The notes: generated from the sequence alone by a model not told the origin. A stretch of 64,000 bases of DNA from Elephas maximus indicus (GCF_024166365.1 NC_064842.1:15719001-15783000), one strand, 5' to 3'. Shown: positions 1 to 11,212, counted from the first letter of the stretch. Made by a program: numbers and translations.

Positions 1-89
1 GGATCAGAAAGCTACACAGAGTATTCCAGGCCAAGGGAACAACATGCAAAGACCCTATTAAGGAAGCAAGCTTGGTGCGTTCCAGAAAC

Positions 90-830
90 AAGTGGGAGGC
101 CAACAAGGCTGGAGGAGAGCAGAGAAATAGGAAGAAAATCAGAAATATGTTGGGAGCTGGACCATGTAGGGCTTTGTAGGTCCCAGTGAGGACACTGAGT
201 GAGATGGGAAGCCTTCAGAGTTTTGAGCAGAAGGATAAGATGATCTGACTTAACATTTTAACAAAGTCACTCCAGCAGCTGAGTAGACTGAGGTGAATAA
301 GAGCAGAGCAGGAAACCAGTTAGGAAGCTATTGCAGTAACCTAAATGTGACATGATGTAGTGGCTTGGCCTTGGCTGGTGGCAGTGGAGGTGGTGAAAAG
401 TGACATTCTGCATTTTTTTTAAAGGTAGGGTGGCTACGATTTGCTGATGGATATGGGCATGAGAAGAAGAGGGGTTAATGGTGCCGAGGTTTTTGGCCTG
501 AGCAAAAGCAAGAATGGAGTTACTATTGCTTGAGATAGGGAAGACTGAGGGGCGCATGTTTGCGGGGGGATATAAAGAGCTCAGTTTTGGACACGTTAAG
601 ATTGAGATGCCTTTCAGACTTCCTAGTGGAGATTTTCAAGCAGACTGTTGAATATGAGCCTGACATTTAGGAGAGAGGTTTGGACTGGAAGTATAAATTT
701 AGAAGTCATCTGGAAATACATGGTCTTAAAGCCATGAACTGGATGAGATCGCCAAAAGAGTAGGTGTAAATAGAACTTAAAGAACTCCAAGGACTGAGGT
801 TCTCCAACATTCACAGTTTAGGGAGTGATG
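90..830 (+). repeat. old mammalian interspersed repeat, family not assigned
   Basis: The stretch reads like a very widespread, diverged mammalian repeat, with phrases such as 'ggaccatgtagggctttgtagg', 'ccagttaggaagctattgcagtaacc' shortened by mutation, and 'gagatgcctttcagacttcctagtggagat'. I recognise the consensus style but not the family name. The reading frames in it are short and chance-like. A smaller piece of what looks like the same family recurs near 54430-54530. Confidence 0.45.
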
Positions 831-1189
831 TCCTGAAAGCCAAAAAAAAAATTCTTCAGCGAAGAAACAGCGGCCCACTGGGGCAAATACTACTACTGAT
901 AAATCAAGTAGAATGAGAGCTGAGAATTGACCGTTGGGTTTAGTGGTATGAGGTGTTTGGTGATCTTGAGAAGAAGAATTTTTGTAAAATAGAGGAAACA
1001 AAAAAATGTTTAACATAAATATAATCACCTGGAAACAACCATATAAATCCAGAGTGTAAGATATTCTACGAAACAAGTGGCCTAGATTTTCAAAAATGTC
1101 AACTTCAAGACACAAAACAAAAAGGCAGGGGAACTATTCTAGATTAAAGATTTAAGAGATGTGACTATTAAGTGCATATCAATCCTTGA

Positions 1190-1560
1190 TTGGATTCTGG
1201 ATTCAAAAAAAGTCAAAAGGAAATTCTTGAGACTATTAGGGAAATTTTAGTATGGACTGTATATTAAATAATACTGTATCAATTTCAGGTTTCTTGGGTG
1301 TAACAACATTCTTGTGGCTGTGAAGGAGAATGTCCTTTCTCTTAGGAGATGCGTGCTGAAGGGGTGAAGGGTCATAATGGTTGCTGCGTAATTTAATATA
1401 CATATTGAGACAAATATGCTGAAGTGCTAACCACAGGTAAAGCCATGTGAGGAGTGCTCATTGTGCCGTTCTTTCAACTTTTTTTATAGGTTTAAATTTT
1501 CAAAACAAACAGTTGGGGAAAATGCTTTTTAAAAGGAGAATTTGTGGGAAGGAATTGGGA
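1190..1560 (+). repeat. old interspersed repeat fragment, unassigned
   Basis: AT-rich sequence with phrases common in old L1 or DNA-transposon tails ('aagggtcataatgg', 'ggtaattctttccctgagttt'). The family cannot be fixed by eye. No coding signal is seen. Confidence 0.25.
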
Positions 1561-1734
1561 AAGAAGTATGGGTAATTCTTTCCCTGAGTTTTGCTTAAAA
1601 TGGAGGGAAATGGGGCGTGACTGAAGGAGACAGTGAAGGTTCAAGAGATTTCCTTTCTATAATACAGGGGAAAGAGCGTGTTTTCTGTAATATGTTTTCT
1701 ATGTTTATGTTGTAGGGGATTGTGAGAATTATAT

Positions 1735-1812
1735 CAATTAAAGATGTAAAGTGCTTAGAAGTGTTCCTGGCACGTAGTAAAATGCTCAATAAATATTCGC
1801 TGCTATTTTTAT
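1735..1812 (+). repeat. MIR 3' end fragment
   Basis: The phrases 'gtgcttagaagtgttcctggcacgtagta' and 'gctcaataaatattcg' match the sense 3' core of MIR (agcgcttagcacagtgcctggcacatagtaagcgctcaataaat). Ancient tRNA-derived SINE. Confidence 0.6.
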
Positions 1813-1914
1813 TAAAAAATTGTCAACAATGGTATCATTTCTCTTGAAAACCTAAGATTCTCAACCGCAAAATTATTTTTGGGGGGGAGTGGGAGCCTTA
1901 TCTTCTTTTTTTGT

Positions 1915-2530
1915 TTTTTTTTTAATTGTGGTAAAAATATACGTAGAGAAATATCTGCCAATTCAACAACTTTTACATCCATTATTCAGTGGCATTGATT
2001 ACATTCTTCATGTCGTACAACCACTATCACTACCATTTTCCCAAGCATTGCACCACCATCTGATAGGCATTAATGGGAACTCCGCAGCCCCATGCAGTAA
2101 CTCCTCCTTTCCCCCCTCACCCACCCCTGGTTACCACTGATAAGCTTTGGTTTCTATTTACTTGCCTCTTTTATGTGAGATCATACAGTATTTGCCCTTT
2201 TGTGACTGACTTATTTGACTCAAAATGTTTTCCAGGTTCATCCATGTTGTGGCATGTACAGGACTTCATTTCTCTTCATGGCTGAGTAATATTCCATTGT
2301 ATTTATGTACCCCATTTTGTTCACCTGTTAATGAACATTTAGGTTGTTTCCAGCTTTCTGCTGTTGTGAATAGTGCTGCAACGAACATCATTGTGTATAC
2401 CTAGGACTGGGATTGCTGTGTCACGTGGTAATTCTAGGTTCAGCTTTTTGAGGAACTGCCAAATTGTTTTCCACCGCAGCTGTACCATTTTGCATTCTCA
2501 CCAGAACGGATGAGGGTTCCAAAATTAGTG
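1915..2530 (-). repeat. L1 3'-end fragment (antisense)
   Basis: Antisense of an L1M-type 3' region: 'aattgtggtaaaaatatac' at the element's end, then 'cattcagtggcatt', 'tcatacagtatttgcccttttgtgactg', and 'ctgagtaatattccattgta'. It encodes nothing intact. It is truncated relative to a full L1 of about 6 kb. Confidence 0.65.
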
Positions 2531-2539
2531 ATTTTAATG

Positions 2540-3545
2540 AGATCTCAATAAGATGACAGATTACAAAATATCCAAAAGTCGGTAGGTTTGTATACATTAG
2601 CAATAACCAGTTAAATTTATAATAAAACGATTTGCTGGTTATAAGATCAACATATAAAAACATAATTTGAAAAATTCCATTTACAATATCTACTAAAATT
2701 TTAACACATCAAAAAATAAACTTAAGAAATGTGTGAGAATTATTTGAAGAAAGGAAATCTTGATCGAAGGCCATAGTAAAGATCTGAGTAAATGAAGATA
2801 GATGGAAAGACTCAACACTAAAGATTTTCATTTTTTCCTACATTAATCTGTACATTGAAATAATCTAAATAAAAGTTTCAGCAGAATTTTTTCTTTATTG
2901 TGCTTTAATTGAAAATTCACAGCACTCATACAAAATTTTGTACACACATTGTTATGTGACCGTAGTTGCTCTCCCTATGTCAGCACACCCTGAATTTCCA
3001 CCCTGAATTTCCTGTGTCCATTCAACCAGCTCCTGCGCCTTTCTGCCTTCTCATCTTGTCCCCAGACAGGAGCTGCCCATATTGTCTCATGTATCCACTC
3101 GAATTAAGAAGCACACTCTTCATGAGTATCGTTTTTTGTCTTACAGTCCCTTCTAATCTTCGTCTGAAGAGCTGGCTTTGGGAATGGCTTTAGTTCTGGC
3201 TTAACAGAGAGTCTGGGGGCATGTCTTCTGGGGTTCCTGCAGTCTCAGACTATTAAATCCGGTCTTTTTACTAAATTTGAGGTCTGCATCCCACTGTTCT
3301 CCTGCTCCATCAGCAGGACTTTTAATGAAACTTGATAATTTAATTCAAAACTGTGTCTTGAAGAAAAATATGCAAGAGCCAAGGAATGTTAAAAAGAGGA
3401 GAAAATAATTGCTTTAAATAGACATCAAAGTACATTAAAAAGCTACAATAATTAAAACTAATATTTGCTTAAGATTAAATAGTCAAGAAACAAAACCAAG
3501 AATATTTCTGAACCAAAGATATGATAAATATGGTGTTTAATTGGA
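2540..3545 (+). repeat. L1 ORF2 fragment (sense), split by an insertion
   Basis: Decayed L1 ORF2 sequence in sense orientation: 'ataagatcaacatataaaaa', 'ctgtacattgaaa', and after the interruption 'aaaaagctacaataattaaaac'. The two halves (2540-2884 and 3313-3545) would join in the L1 consensus. They are separated by a minus-strand L1-tail element. Frameshifts and stops are everywhere, so the fragment is dead. Confidence 0.55.
2885..3312 (-). mobile_element. L1-tail family 'A' element inserted in L1
   Basis: Read on the minus strand, this ends in an AATAAA-like signal and an A-rich tail, and shares the phrases 'ggtctgcatcccactg' and 'caggagctgcccat' with copies at 7616-8075 and 10674-11212. 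Both flanks read TCAGCAG followed by a T-run (near 2885 and 3313), an imperfect target-site duplication. It is probably the 3' part of an afrotherian L1 lineage or an element moved by L1. I know the family only from its recurrence here. Confidence 0.5.
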
Positions 3546-3783
3546 TATGATAAAAAAGAAATGCAGCTGCCTTCACTCTTCACCCTTCACCCTTCCCCAT
3601 TCTTCCTGCCTTAAATGTGGATGTGATACCTGAAGGTGCCACAGCCATCTCGTGACCAGAGGCAACAAGCTGAAGATAAAGAGGACATTAAAGATGATGG
3701 AGCCAAAAAAAAAAAACAAACAGAAAAAGCCTGTGGCATCACAGAGCAGCTAAAGGGATACCAGTAGCTGCCTAGCTCTTGTT

Positions 3784-6753
3784 GTTAGGTGGCTTCGAGT
3801 CAGTTCTGACTCATAGTGACGCTATGTACAGCAGGATTAAACACTGCCCGGTCCTTCACCATCCTCATAATCATTATGCTTGAGCCCATCGTTGCAGCCA
3901 CTGTGTCAATCCATCTTGTGATAGTCTTTCTCTTTTTCACTGACCCTCTACCAAGCATGATGTCCTTCTCCAGGATGATAACATGTCCAGTGTGTGTGAG
4001 ACATAGTCTTGCCATCTTTGCTTCAAAGGAGCATTCTGGTTGTACTTCTTCCAAGGCAGATTTGTTTGTTCCTTTGGCAGTCCATAGTATAGTCAATATT
4101 CTTTGCCAACATTACAATTCAAAGGATTCAATTCTTCTTCGGGCTTCCTTATTCATTGTCCAGATTTCTCATGCATATGAGGCAATTGAAAACACCATGG
4201 CTTGGGTCAGGTGCACTGTAGTCTTCAGGGCAATATCTTTGCTTTTCAACACTTTAAAGAGGTCTTTTGCATCCGATTTGCCCAACACAATGCATCTTTT
4301 GATTTCTTGACTGCTACTTCCGTGGGTGGTGGCTGTGGATTCAAGTAAAATAAAATCCTTGACAATTTCAATCTTTTCTCCATTTATCATGATGTTGCTT
4401 ATTGGTCCAGTTGTGAGGAGATTTGTTTTCTTTATGTTGAACTGTAATCCATACTGAAAGCTGTGGTCTTTGATCATCATCAGTAAGGGCTTCAAGTCTT
4501 CTTCACTTTTGGCAAGCATCTGCATAATGCAGGTTGTTACTGAGTCTTCCTCCAATCCTCATGTTGCATTCTTCTTCCTACAGTACAGTGTCTCGGATTA
4601 TTTGCTCAGTATACAAACTGAATAGGTATGGTAAAAGGATACAACCCTGATACACACCTTTCCTGACTTTAAACCACTTTAAACCGTGCAGTATCCCCTT
4701 GTTCTGTTGCAACGACTGGCTCTTTACGTACAGGTTCTTCATGAGCACAATCAAATGTTCTGGAATTCCCACTGTTTGCAATGTTATTCATAATTTGTTA
4801 TGATCCACATAGTTGAATGCCTTTACATAGTTAACGAAACACAGGTAAACATCTTTCTGGTATTCTCTGCTTTCAGCCGGGTTCCATCTGACATCAGCAA
4901 TGATATCCCTGGTTCCATGCCCTTATCTGAATCCGGCTTGAATTTCTGGCAGTTCCCTGTCGATATACTGCTGCAGCTGCTTTTGAATGATCTTCAGCAA
5001 AATTTTCCTTGTGTGTGATATTAATGATATTGTTCAATAATTTCTGAATTCTGTTGGGTCACTTTCTTGGGAATAGCCATAAAGATGAATCTCTTCCAGT
5101 CAGTTGGCCAGGTAGCTATCTTCCAAATTTCTTGGCATAGAGGAGTGAGCACTTCCAGCTCTGCATTAGTTTGTTGAAATGTCACAATTGGTATTCCATC
5201 AATCCTAGTGCCTTGTTTTTCACCAATGTCTTCAGTGCAGCTTGGATTCCCTGTGGAATCCTTCAATATTGTAGCTCGAGGCTTGAATTTTTTCTTCAAT
5301 TCTATCAGCTTAAGAAATGCCAAGCATGTTCTTCCCTTTTGGTTTTCTATCTCCAGCTCTTTGTACATGTCAAAATATTTTACTTTGTCTTCTCCAGCAG
5401 CCCTTTGAAATCTTCAGTTTGGCTCTTTATCTTCATCATTTCTTCCTTTTACTTTAGCTACTTGATGTTCAGGAGCAAGTTCCAGAGTCTCTTCTGACAT
5501 CCCTTTTTTTTTTTCCTGTCTTTTTAATGATCTCTTGCTGTCTTCATGTATGATGTCCTTGATGTCATTCCACAACTCATCCGGTCTCTGGTCATTAGTG
5601 TTCAACACATCATATCTGTTCTTGAGATGATCTCTAAATTCAGGTGAGATATACTTAAGGTCCTACTTTGGGTCTCGTGGACTTGTTTTAATTTTCTTCA
5701 GATTCAACTTGAACATGGGCAATTGATGGTCTGTTGCACAGTCAGCCCCTGGCCTTGTTCTGACTGACGGTATTGAGCTTTTCTATCATCTTTCCACAGA
5801 TTTAGTTGATTTCATTCCTGTGTATTCCACCTGGCGAGATCCACGTGTATAGTCGCTATTTATGTTGGTGAAAAAGGTATTTGCAATGAAGAAGTTGTTG
5901 GTCTTGCAAAATTCTATCGTGCAATCTCCAACATTGTTTCTATTACCAAGGCCATATTTTCCAACTACCAACCCTTCTTTGTTTCCAACTTTCACATTCC
6001 AATCACCAGTAATTATCAATGCATCCTGCTTTTATGTCCAATCAATTTCAGACTGCAAAAGCTGGTAAAAGTCTTCAATTTCTTCATCTTTTGCCTTATT
6101 GGTTGGTGGGTAAATCTGAATAATAGTCATATTAACTGGTCTTCCTTGTAGGCATATGGATATTATCCTATCACTGACAGAGTTGTATTTCAGGATAGAT
6201 CTAAAATATTCTTTTTGACAATAAATGCAACACCATTCCTCTTCAAGTTGTCATTCCCAGCATAGTAGACCATGATTGTCCAATTCAAAATGACCAGTAT
6301 CAGTCCATTTCAGCTCATTAATGCCTAGGATATCAATGTTTATGTGTTCCATTTCATTTTTGACGATTTCCAATTTTTCTAGATTCATACTTCTTACATT
6401 CCACATTCCAATTATTAATGGATGTTTGCAGCTGTTTCTTCTTATTTTGAGTCATGCCACATCAGCAAATGAAGGTCCTGAAAGCTTGACTCCATCCATG
6501 TCGTTAAGGTCGACTCTACTTTGAGGAGGCAGCTCTTCCACGGTTGTATTTTGAGTGCCTTCCAACCTGAGGGGCTCATCTTCTGGCACTATATCAGACA
6601 GTGTTCTGCTGCTATTCATAAGGTTTTCACTGGCTAATTCTTTTCAGAAGTAGGCCACTGAGTCCTTCTTCCTAGTCTGTCTTAGTCATAGCTTCCAGCA
6701 TCACAGCAACACACAAGCCCCCACAGTACAACAAACTGACAGACGTCTCAAGG
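3784..6753 (-). mobile_element. near full-length RTE (BovB-type) LINE
   Basis: A non-LTR retrotransposon of about 3 kb on the minus strand, flanked by a 15-bp target-site duplication: TGCCTAGCTCTTGTT at 3769-3783 and TGCCTAGTTCTTGTT at 6754-6768 (one mismatch). It has the RTE order: 5' region (about 6560-6753), apurinic-type endonuclease, reverse transcriptase, and a short 3' end with AfroSINE-like sequence (gactcatagtgacgctatgta) instead of poly(A). Afrotherian genomes are known to carry an abundant RTE lineage. The size is close to the usual ~3.2 kb, so little 5' truncation has occurred. Many stops and frameshifts make it inactive. Confidence 0.85.
3800..6070 (-). pseudogene. RTE endonuclease/reverse transcriptase ORF, inactivated
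   Basis: Pieces of the RTE polyprotein can be read on the minus strand. 6019-5786 contains the endonuclease motif IITGDWNVKVG. 5368-5021 contains the RT palm/finger region, with WPTDWKRFIFMAIPKK. 4781-4578 contains the RT motif GVYQGCILLPYLFSLY. 4555-4169 and 4096-3800 cover the thumb and C-terminal part. At about 4525 the expected YADD box is damaged: the sequence runs tatgcagatg and then directly cttgcc, an apparent 11-base deletion relative to the copy at 26748. This removes an aspartate and shifts the frame. The enzyme would nick target DNA and copy its RNA in an active element; this copy cannot. Confidence 0.8.
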
Positions 6754-6769
6754 TGCCTAGTTCTTGTTA

Positions 6770-7520
6770 TGTAAGAAAAATAAACTCATGAGTTCAAGGC
6801 ACTATTAGGTGGGTTTTCTTGAACTTGGAGCTGAACATATTCTTAACTGATGGTGGTGGACAGTGAACAAATGATTTTGTAGAGTAATGAAGCAGAGGGT
6901 CAAACCTGACTGTATGGTTTCTAACTTGGCTATTTGGGTGAATGGAAGCCCAATAGAGAAATACAATGCAGGAGGGAGGAGAAGTCAGTGGGCATAGATA
7001 ATAGCCTTGATTTGGGTGATTCTAAAATCTCATGTCAAGCATAATGCAGTTCTATGAAATATGTGTGAATCTTTTCAGTGATACTGGTCTAAACATGCTG
7101 GGAAAACTCAGCAAAACCAATTCGCCTTCTTTGGAATATCCTCATTGATGATGAATTTTCATTGCATTCGCGGGAATGCGATTTTCGGAAATATGTAAGG
7201 CTAAATAAGGTGAGTTATGGATTGTGAGAAATAAAACACTTTGTTGAATGATTTATAAATGAAACTGCCCTGAAAAAAAATTGAATAAGGGTGAACTATT
7301 TAAACAAAGTAAGATAATTGTGCTATTCATAGGGTGGGGGGAGTTATATTCCTACTTCACATCCCAAAAATTTATTTCGGGTGGATTAAAGAGCTAAACA
7401 TCAAAAACAAAGAACTGAAAGGAAATAGAGGAGAATGGTTTGATACTGCCCCTCTAAATCTCCACTTCTATAAATCTGGATAGAGACACAAGGAAGGAGA
7501 AGCATATAAATTGCAGCAGT
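6770..7520. other. unique sequence, no gene seen
   Basis: AT-rich, without a convincing exon, repeat family or RNA. The last ~100 bases grade into an L1-like 3' fragment. Confidence 0.4.
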
Positions 7521-8180
7521 TCGTAAAACTGAAAAATGTGAACAGGCTAAATGTCCATCAGTAGAGGGATGGATAAAAAAAAAACATATGGAATAATATT
7601 AAGAAATACCATATAACCCCTGAGGGAGCAGGACAGCAGCGGGATGCAGACCCCAAATTCTCATCAAAAGACCAGACTTAATGGTCTGACTGAGACTAGA
7701 AGGACCCCGGTGGTCATGGCCCCCAGACCTTCTGTTGCCCCAGGACAGGAACCATTCCCGAAGCCAACTCTTCAGACATGGATTGGACTGGACAATGGGT
7801 TGGAGAGGGATGCTGGTGAGGAGTGAGCTTCTTGGATCAGGTGGACACTTGAGACTATGTTGGCATCTCCTGTGTGGAGGGGAGATGAGAGGGTGGAGGG
7901 GGTTAGAAACTGGCGAAATGGACACGAAAAGAGAGTGGAGGGAGAGAGCAGGCTGTCTCATTAGGGGGAGAGTAATTGGGAGTATGTAGCAATGTGTATA
8001 TGGGTTTTTATGTCAGAGACACTTGATTTGTAAACTTTCACTTAAAGCACAATGAATATTATAAATAAAAAAAAAAAGAAATACCATATAGCAGTTAAAA
8101 AGAATGAAGTGGAGACCTATATATGCTGACCTGGAAAGATTTTTAAGCTATATTGTTAAAATGAAAAAAGCATGGTATGG
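7520..8180 (+). repeat. L1 3'-end fragment, interrupted
   Basis: Sense L1-type 3' sequence: 'aatgtccatcagtagagggatggataaa' before the interruption and 'gcagttaaaaagaatgaagt', 'gctgacctggaaagattttt' after it. It is the target into which the element at 7616-8075 inserted. Confidence 0.55.
7616..8075 (+). mobile_element. L1-tail family 'A' element with target duplication
   Basis: Insertion of about 460 bp ending in an A-rich tail, flanked by the perfect 15-bp direct repeat AAGAAATACCATATA (7601-7615 and 8076-8090). Such duplications are the hallmark of L1-type target-primed insertion. The body matches the element at 10674-11212 along its whole length (ggatgcagaccccaaattct; atggtctg.ctgagactagaa). 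The 3' end reads gtaaactttcacttaaagcacaat. The antisense strand has a 120-codon open frame shared with the other copy. Confidence 0.75.
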
Positions 8181-8449
8181 AATATGTGTAGAATTTTTCT
8201 TTCTAGGAGTTCAACAACATTAACAATGGTCCAAATCATTTGTAAGCACATATGTGTGTATTTGTACATATTACATATACACACAGATACTATATGTACG
8301 CATGTAGGAAAAGGTCTGGAAAGATACACACCTAACCAGTAACAGTGGTAGCCTAAGGCGAGGAGCATTGTTGGAATCTTAGATGTTCTGAGGGAGAAGC
8401 TACCCACAGGCATGGCCCTAAGAGCTCTGCTACCAAACTTTTTTTATAA

Positions 8450-8600
8450 CAACAGTAAGGACTTATTGAGTTGTTGGCTATGTGCCAAACCAGGTGCTGT
8501 GCTAAATATACTGTGCTTTATGTCATTTAATTTTCACAAGGCTGTTGTGAGGGAGGATTTCTTATCTTAGAGATGGGAGAACCAAGGCTCAATAGTCCTA
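8450..8600 (-). repeat. MIR-type SINE fragment
   Basis: Antisense MIR style: 'gtgccaaaccaggtgctgtgctaa', 'tttaattttcacaaggctgt', 'agatgggagaaccaaggctcaa'. Diverged. Confidence 0.5.
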
Positions 8601-8724
8601 CCTTCCCATCCCAACATATCGGGATCGGTCTGTGTGTTTGTGTTTTGGCTCAGTGGGATCAGCTGTTTGGACCCTTCTGAGTTGCATCCTTTGGTAGTAA
8701 TAATGTCTGGTTTTAGGCAATTTC

Positions 8725-8830
8725 AGTCGTTGAATAGGGAACCAGCTTGGCCCATGCCATAACCATAGGCAGTCCCTTAACCTCCCTGAGCCTCAGTTTC
8801 CCAATCTATAAAACAATAACCACGGTGGAA
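8725..8830 (+). repeat. MIR fragment
   Basis: Sense MIR core 'cccttaacctccctgagcctcagtttccc...ctataaaac' preceded by a short divergent 5' part. Confidence 0.65.
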
Positions 8831-9129
8831 CAAGAGGTGATTTCAGGTCGTTTATGAGTAAACATTTTTAAGATTTATACTTGTTCTGGGTATACATCGT
8901 ATATGAATTAGTAAAATCAAAATTGCACATCAAACCTGTGATTTCAGGTAGTGCCTCTTTACATTTAAAAACTGAGTCAATTTTATATTTTAATAACAGT
9001 ACAGGAAAAATGACGGAAGTGGTTGGAGACTATGGGGATTATATGATGGGACGCACGCAAACTGTTTAGCTTGATGCTCAAGCCACAGTAGATTTTATTT
9101 GGACATTACCACCACACAATGAGCAGCTC

Positions 9130-9240
9130 TGATTTCAAGTGAAGGGGAGGAAGGTGGAGCGGAGCTCGGAGGCTCCACTGGCAGCCGAGCGGAGGCGACT
9201 ACTCTGGCTGCAGCCTGGTCAGCAGATGGCCGCGCACCAG
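9130..9240 (+). other. candidate first coding exon with 5' splice site
   Basis: At 9226-9240 the sequence reads ATGGCCGCGCACCAG and is followed directly by gtgggt at 9241, a good CAG|GTGGGT donor. This would be an exon ending in the five codons MAAHQ in phase 0. The upstream ~95 bases are GC-rich and could be 5' UTR. Short first coding exons inside CpG islands are common in mammalian genes. There is no downstream exon I can link to it, and the base at -3 is C, a weak start context. Treat as a hypothesis. Confidence 0.25.
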
Positions 9241-10068
9241 GTGGGTCCTTCCCGCAGGTCCCGGGCCGGAAGCCGCGCCGCCCAGGGATGGACCGCTGAG
9301 GAGCGCGGCCCCAGTCTCGGAAAACGGAGCGTGGGAAAAGGCTACTACTTCCGGTAACTCCTCTGGAGCAACCTGAGGGAGGCTCCCTGTCAGGTCCTGG
9401 GGAACTGAGGGTTCAGGGTCCTCCCGGGCCCTCGCCCTCCACGGCCCAGCGACTCCAGGTCGGGAGGGTAGTCTCCCGTGTCTCCCGCCCACGGTTGCAG
9501 CTCGAGCGCGGGCTTCTTTTTCATCCGAGTTTCTGAAGGAGCCCCCTGACCGGGGCCCTCTCGCTGCAGTGCTCCCCCCCTCAGTCAGGTACCAGAGACG
9601 TTTCTAAAACACTTATTGATCCTCCCAGCCACTTCCTGCCTAACGCCTGGAGTGGGGGACAACGGCACCGTCCTAGGCCGTTGCTACATGACACGGCTCC
9701 GCCCAGACCACGCCCCCAGAGCACGTCCCGCCCCTCCCAGGCCACGCCCCCGCCTGCCGGCCTCCCGGAGTTCCCGCCCGCGAAGCGCGTTTTCCTCAGG
9801 CTCCCAGGCTTTGCTGCGCCGGCGCGCCAGCACCCCCGCGGGGAGGCCCCAAGGACCCGGCCGCGCGAGCCTCTGTGAGGCCTCGCGCTGAGACCTCGGC
9901 TTCGCCGGGGCAGGGCCGGGCTCGCGGCCTCGCAGCTCCTCCCCGGCCGGCAGGGGAGCGGCCGCTGCCCGCACCGCTCGGCGTCGGGCCCCCCAGCGCC
10001 CGGCCCGGCCGCACACGCTGCCGCACACGCTGCCGCGGGGTGAGACGAGGCCCTTAGGAAAACAAAGC

Positions 10069-10134
10069 TGCCTCCCGACTGGGTGAATGCAACCGCAGTG
10101 TTTATAAACGGAGAGAGCCATTGGTATGTAAACA
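10069..10134 (-). promoter_or_regulatory. CCAAT/TATA-type core promoter candidate
   Basis: On the minus strand, a forkhead-type TGTTTACA (10134-10127) is followed by a CCAAT box (10124-10120) and then, about 10 bases further, the palindrome GTTTATAAAC (10109-10100), which holds a TATA-like TTTATAA on both strands. A start site would fall near 10070, at the edge of CpG island 1 and reading into it. The spacing suits a TATA promoter, although CCAAT boxes usually lie further upstream. Confidence 0.35.
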
Positions 10135-10394
10135 CAGCCCTAATTCCTGCCGCTGCCCGCGGGGAGCTGCCCCGGCCCTTCTGCCCCGCCAGAGTGAGCG
10201 TCAGTCTGCAATGCGGTGCAAACGACCTGCCGAGTTGAAACAGAGCAGGTGACAGCTGTGGGAGACGACTCCAGGACGCTGCGGGGCTCCCAGCAGGGCT
10301 GGACTAAGGCACGTGAGGGCCCTAAACGTCGGTAATCTGAGGTGCCCCTCCTCTGTTTACTCACGCGTTGGAGTGGGATGTGTGAGTTATGTAT

Positions 10395-10475
10395 TGTCGT
10401 TAGGTGCCCTGGAGTCATAGTGACCCTATGTGCAACGCTGCCAATTCTGCGCCATCCTCACAATCATACACGTAT
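10395..10475 (-). repeat. RTE/AfroSINE 3'-end fragment
   Basis: Antisense RTE 3' end: 'tattgtcgttaggtgccctggagtcatagtgaccctatgtgcaac...gcgccatcctcacaatcat'. Very short copy. Confidence 0.65.
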
Positions 10476-10673
10476 GCGTGTGTTTTAGCTTTCCCTGATG
10501 TAACTTCTTTTTAAATGTGACTAAAATAGTACCAGTTGAAAGCAAAAGTGGCATATGCCATTTTAGCGAAATGAGATGAACTGGATTATAAAATTTTTAG
10601 TGGATGTGGTGTACTAAGATTTTTACTGAAGACATAACTCTGTACATAAATACTATGCAGTTAAAAAGTAACG

Positions 10674-11212
10674 TGATTTGAGACCAGGAGAACTAGATGG
10701 TGCCCAGCTACAACCGTTGACCTTCCTGACAGGGAACACAACAGAAAACCCCTGAGAGAGCAGGAGAGCAGTGGGATGCAGACCCCAAATTCTCGTCAAA
10801 AGACCAGACTTAATGGTCTGGCTGAGACTAGAATGATCCCGGAGGCCATGGTCTCCCGACCTTCTGTTAGCCCAAGACAGGAACCATTCCCAAAGCCAAC
10901 TCTTCAGACAGGAATTGGACTGGAGTATGGGATAGACAATGATACTGGAGAAGAATGAGCTTCTTGGAACAAGGAGACACATGAGACTATGTTGGCATCT
11001 CCTGTCTAAAGGGGACATGAGAGGGTAGAGGGGGTCAGAAGCTGACCGAGTGGACACGAAAAGAGAGGGTGGAGGGAAGGAGTGTGCTGCCTCATTAGGG
11101 GAAGAACAATTAGGAGTATATAGCAAGGTGTTTATAAATTTTTGTATGATAATCTGACTTGATTTGTAAACTTTCACTTAAAGCACAATAAAAATTAAAA
11201 AAAAAAAAAAAG
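10674..11212 (+). mobile_element. L1-tail family 'A' element, longest copy
   Basis: About 540 bp ending in aataaaaatt and a poly(A) run, flanked by AAAAAGTAAC at about 10664-10673 and 11203-11216, a probable target duplication. It starts 'gagaccaggagaactagatggt' and matches the copy at 7616-8075 through its length, with small indels. On the opposite strand a 174-codon frame is open (11177-10653) and overlaps the frame of the other copy. It is likely the 3' region of an afrotherian L1 lineage, 5'-truncated on insertion. Confidence 0.7.

Larger units (their letters stand above)
9130..10330. promoter_or_regulatory. CpG island 1
   Basis: About 1.2 kb of GC- and CpG-rich sequence in an otherwise AT-balanced region. 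It contains an ETS-type site ACTTCCGGT at 9347-9355, CCACGCCCCC GC/KLF boxes near 9708-9760 with CCCGCCCCTCCC between them, and many further CpG words. Mammalian islands of this size usually mark a promoter. No protein can be read securely from it; several long frames here are what GC-rich sequence gives by chance. Confidence 0.8.

Noticed and set aside
3816-4310. 164-codon plus-strand frame
   Set aside because: It is the antisense shadow of the RTE reverse transcriptase region on the minus strand.
9581-10135. 184- and 145-codon minus frames in CpG island 1
   Set aside because: Mutually overlapping and composition-driven; only the upstream promoter words were kept as a finding.
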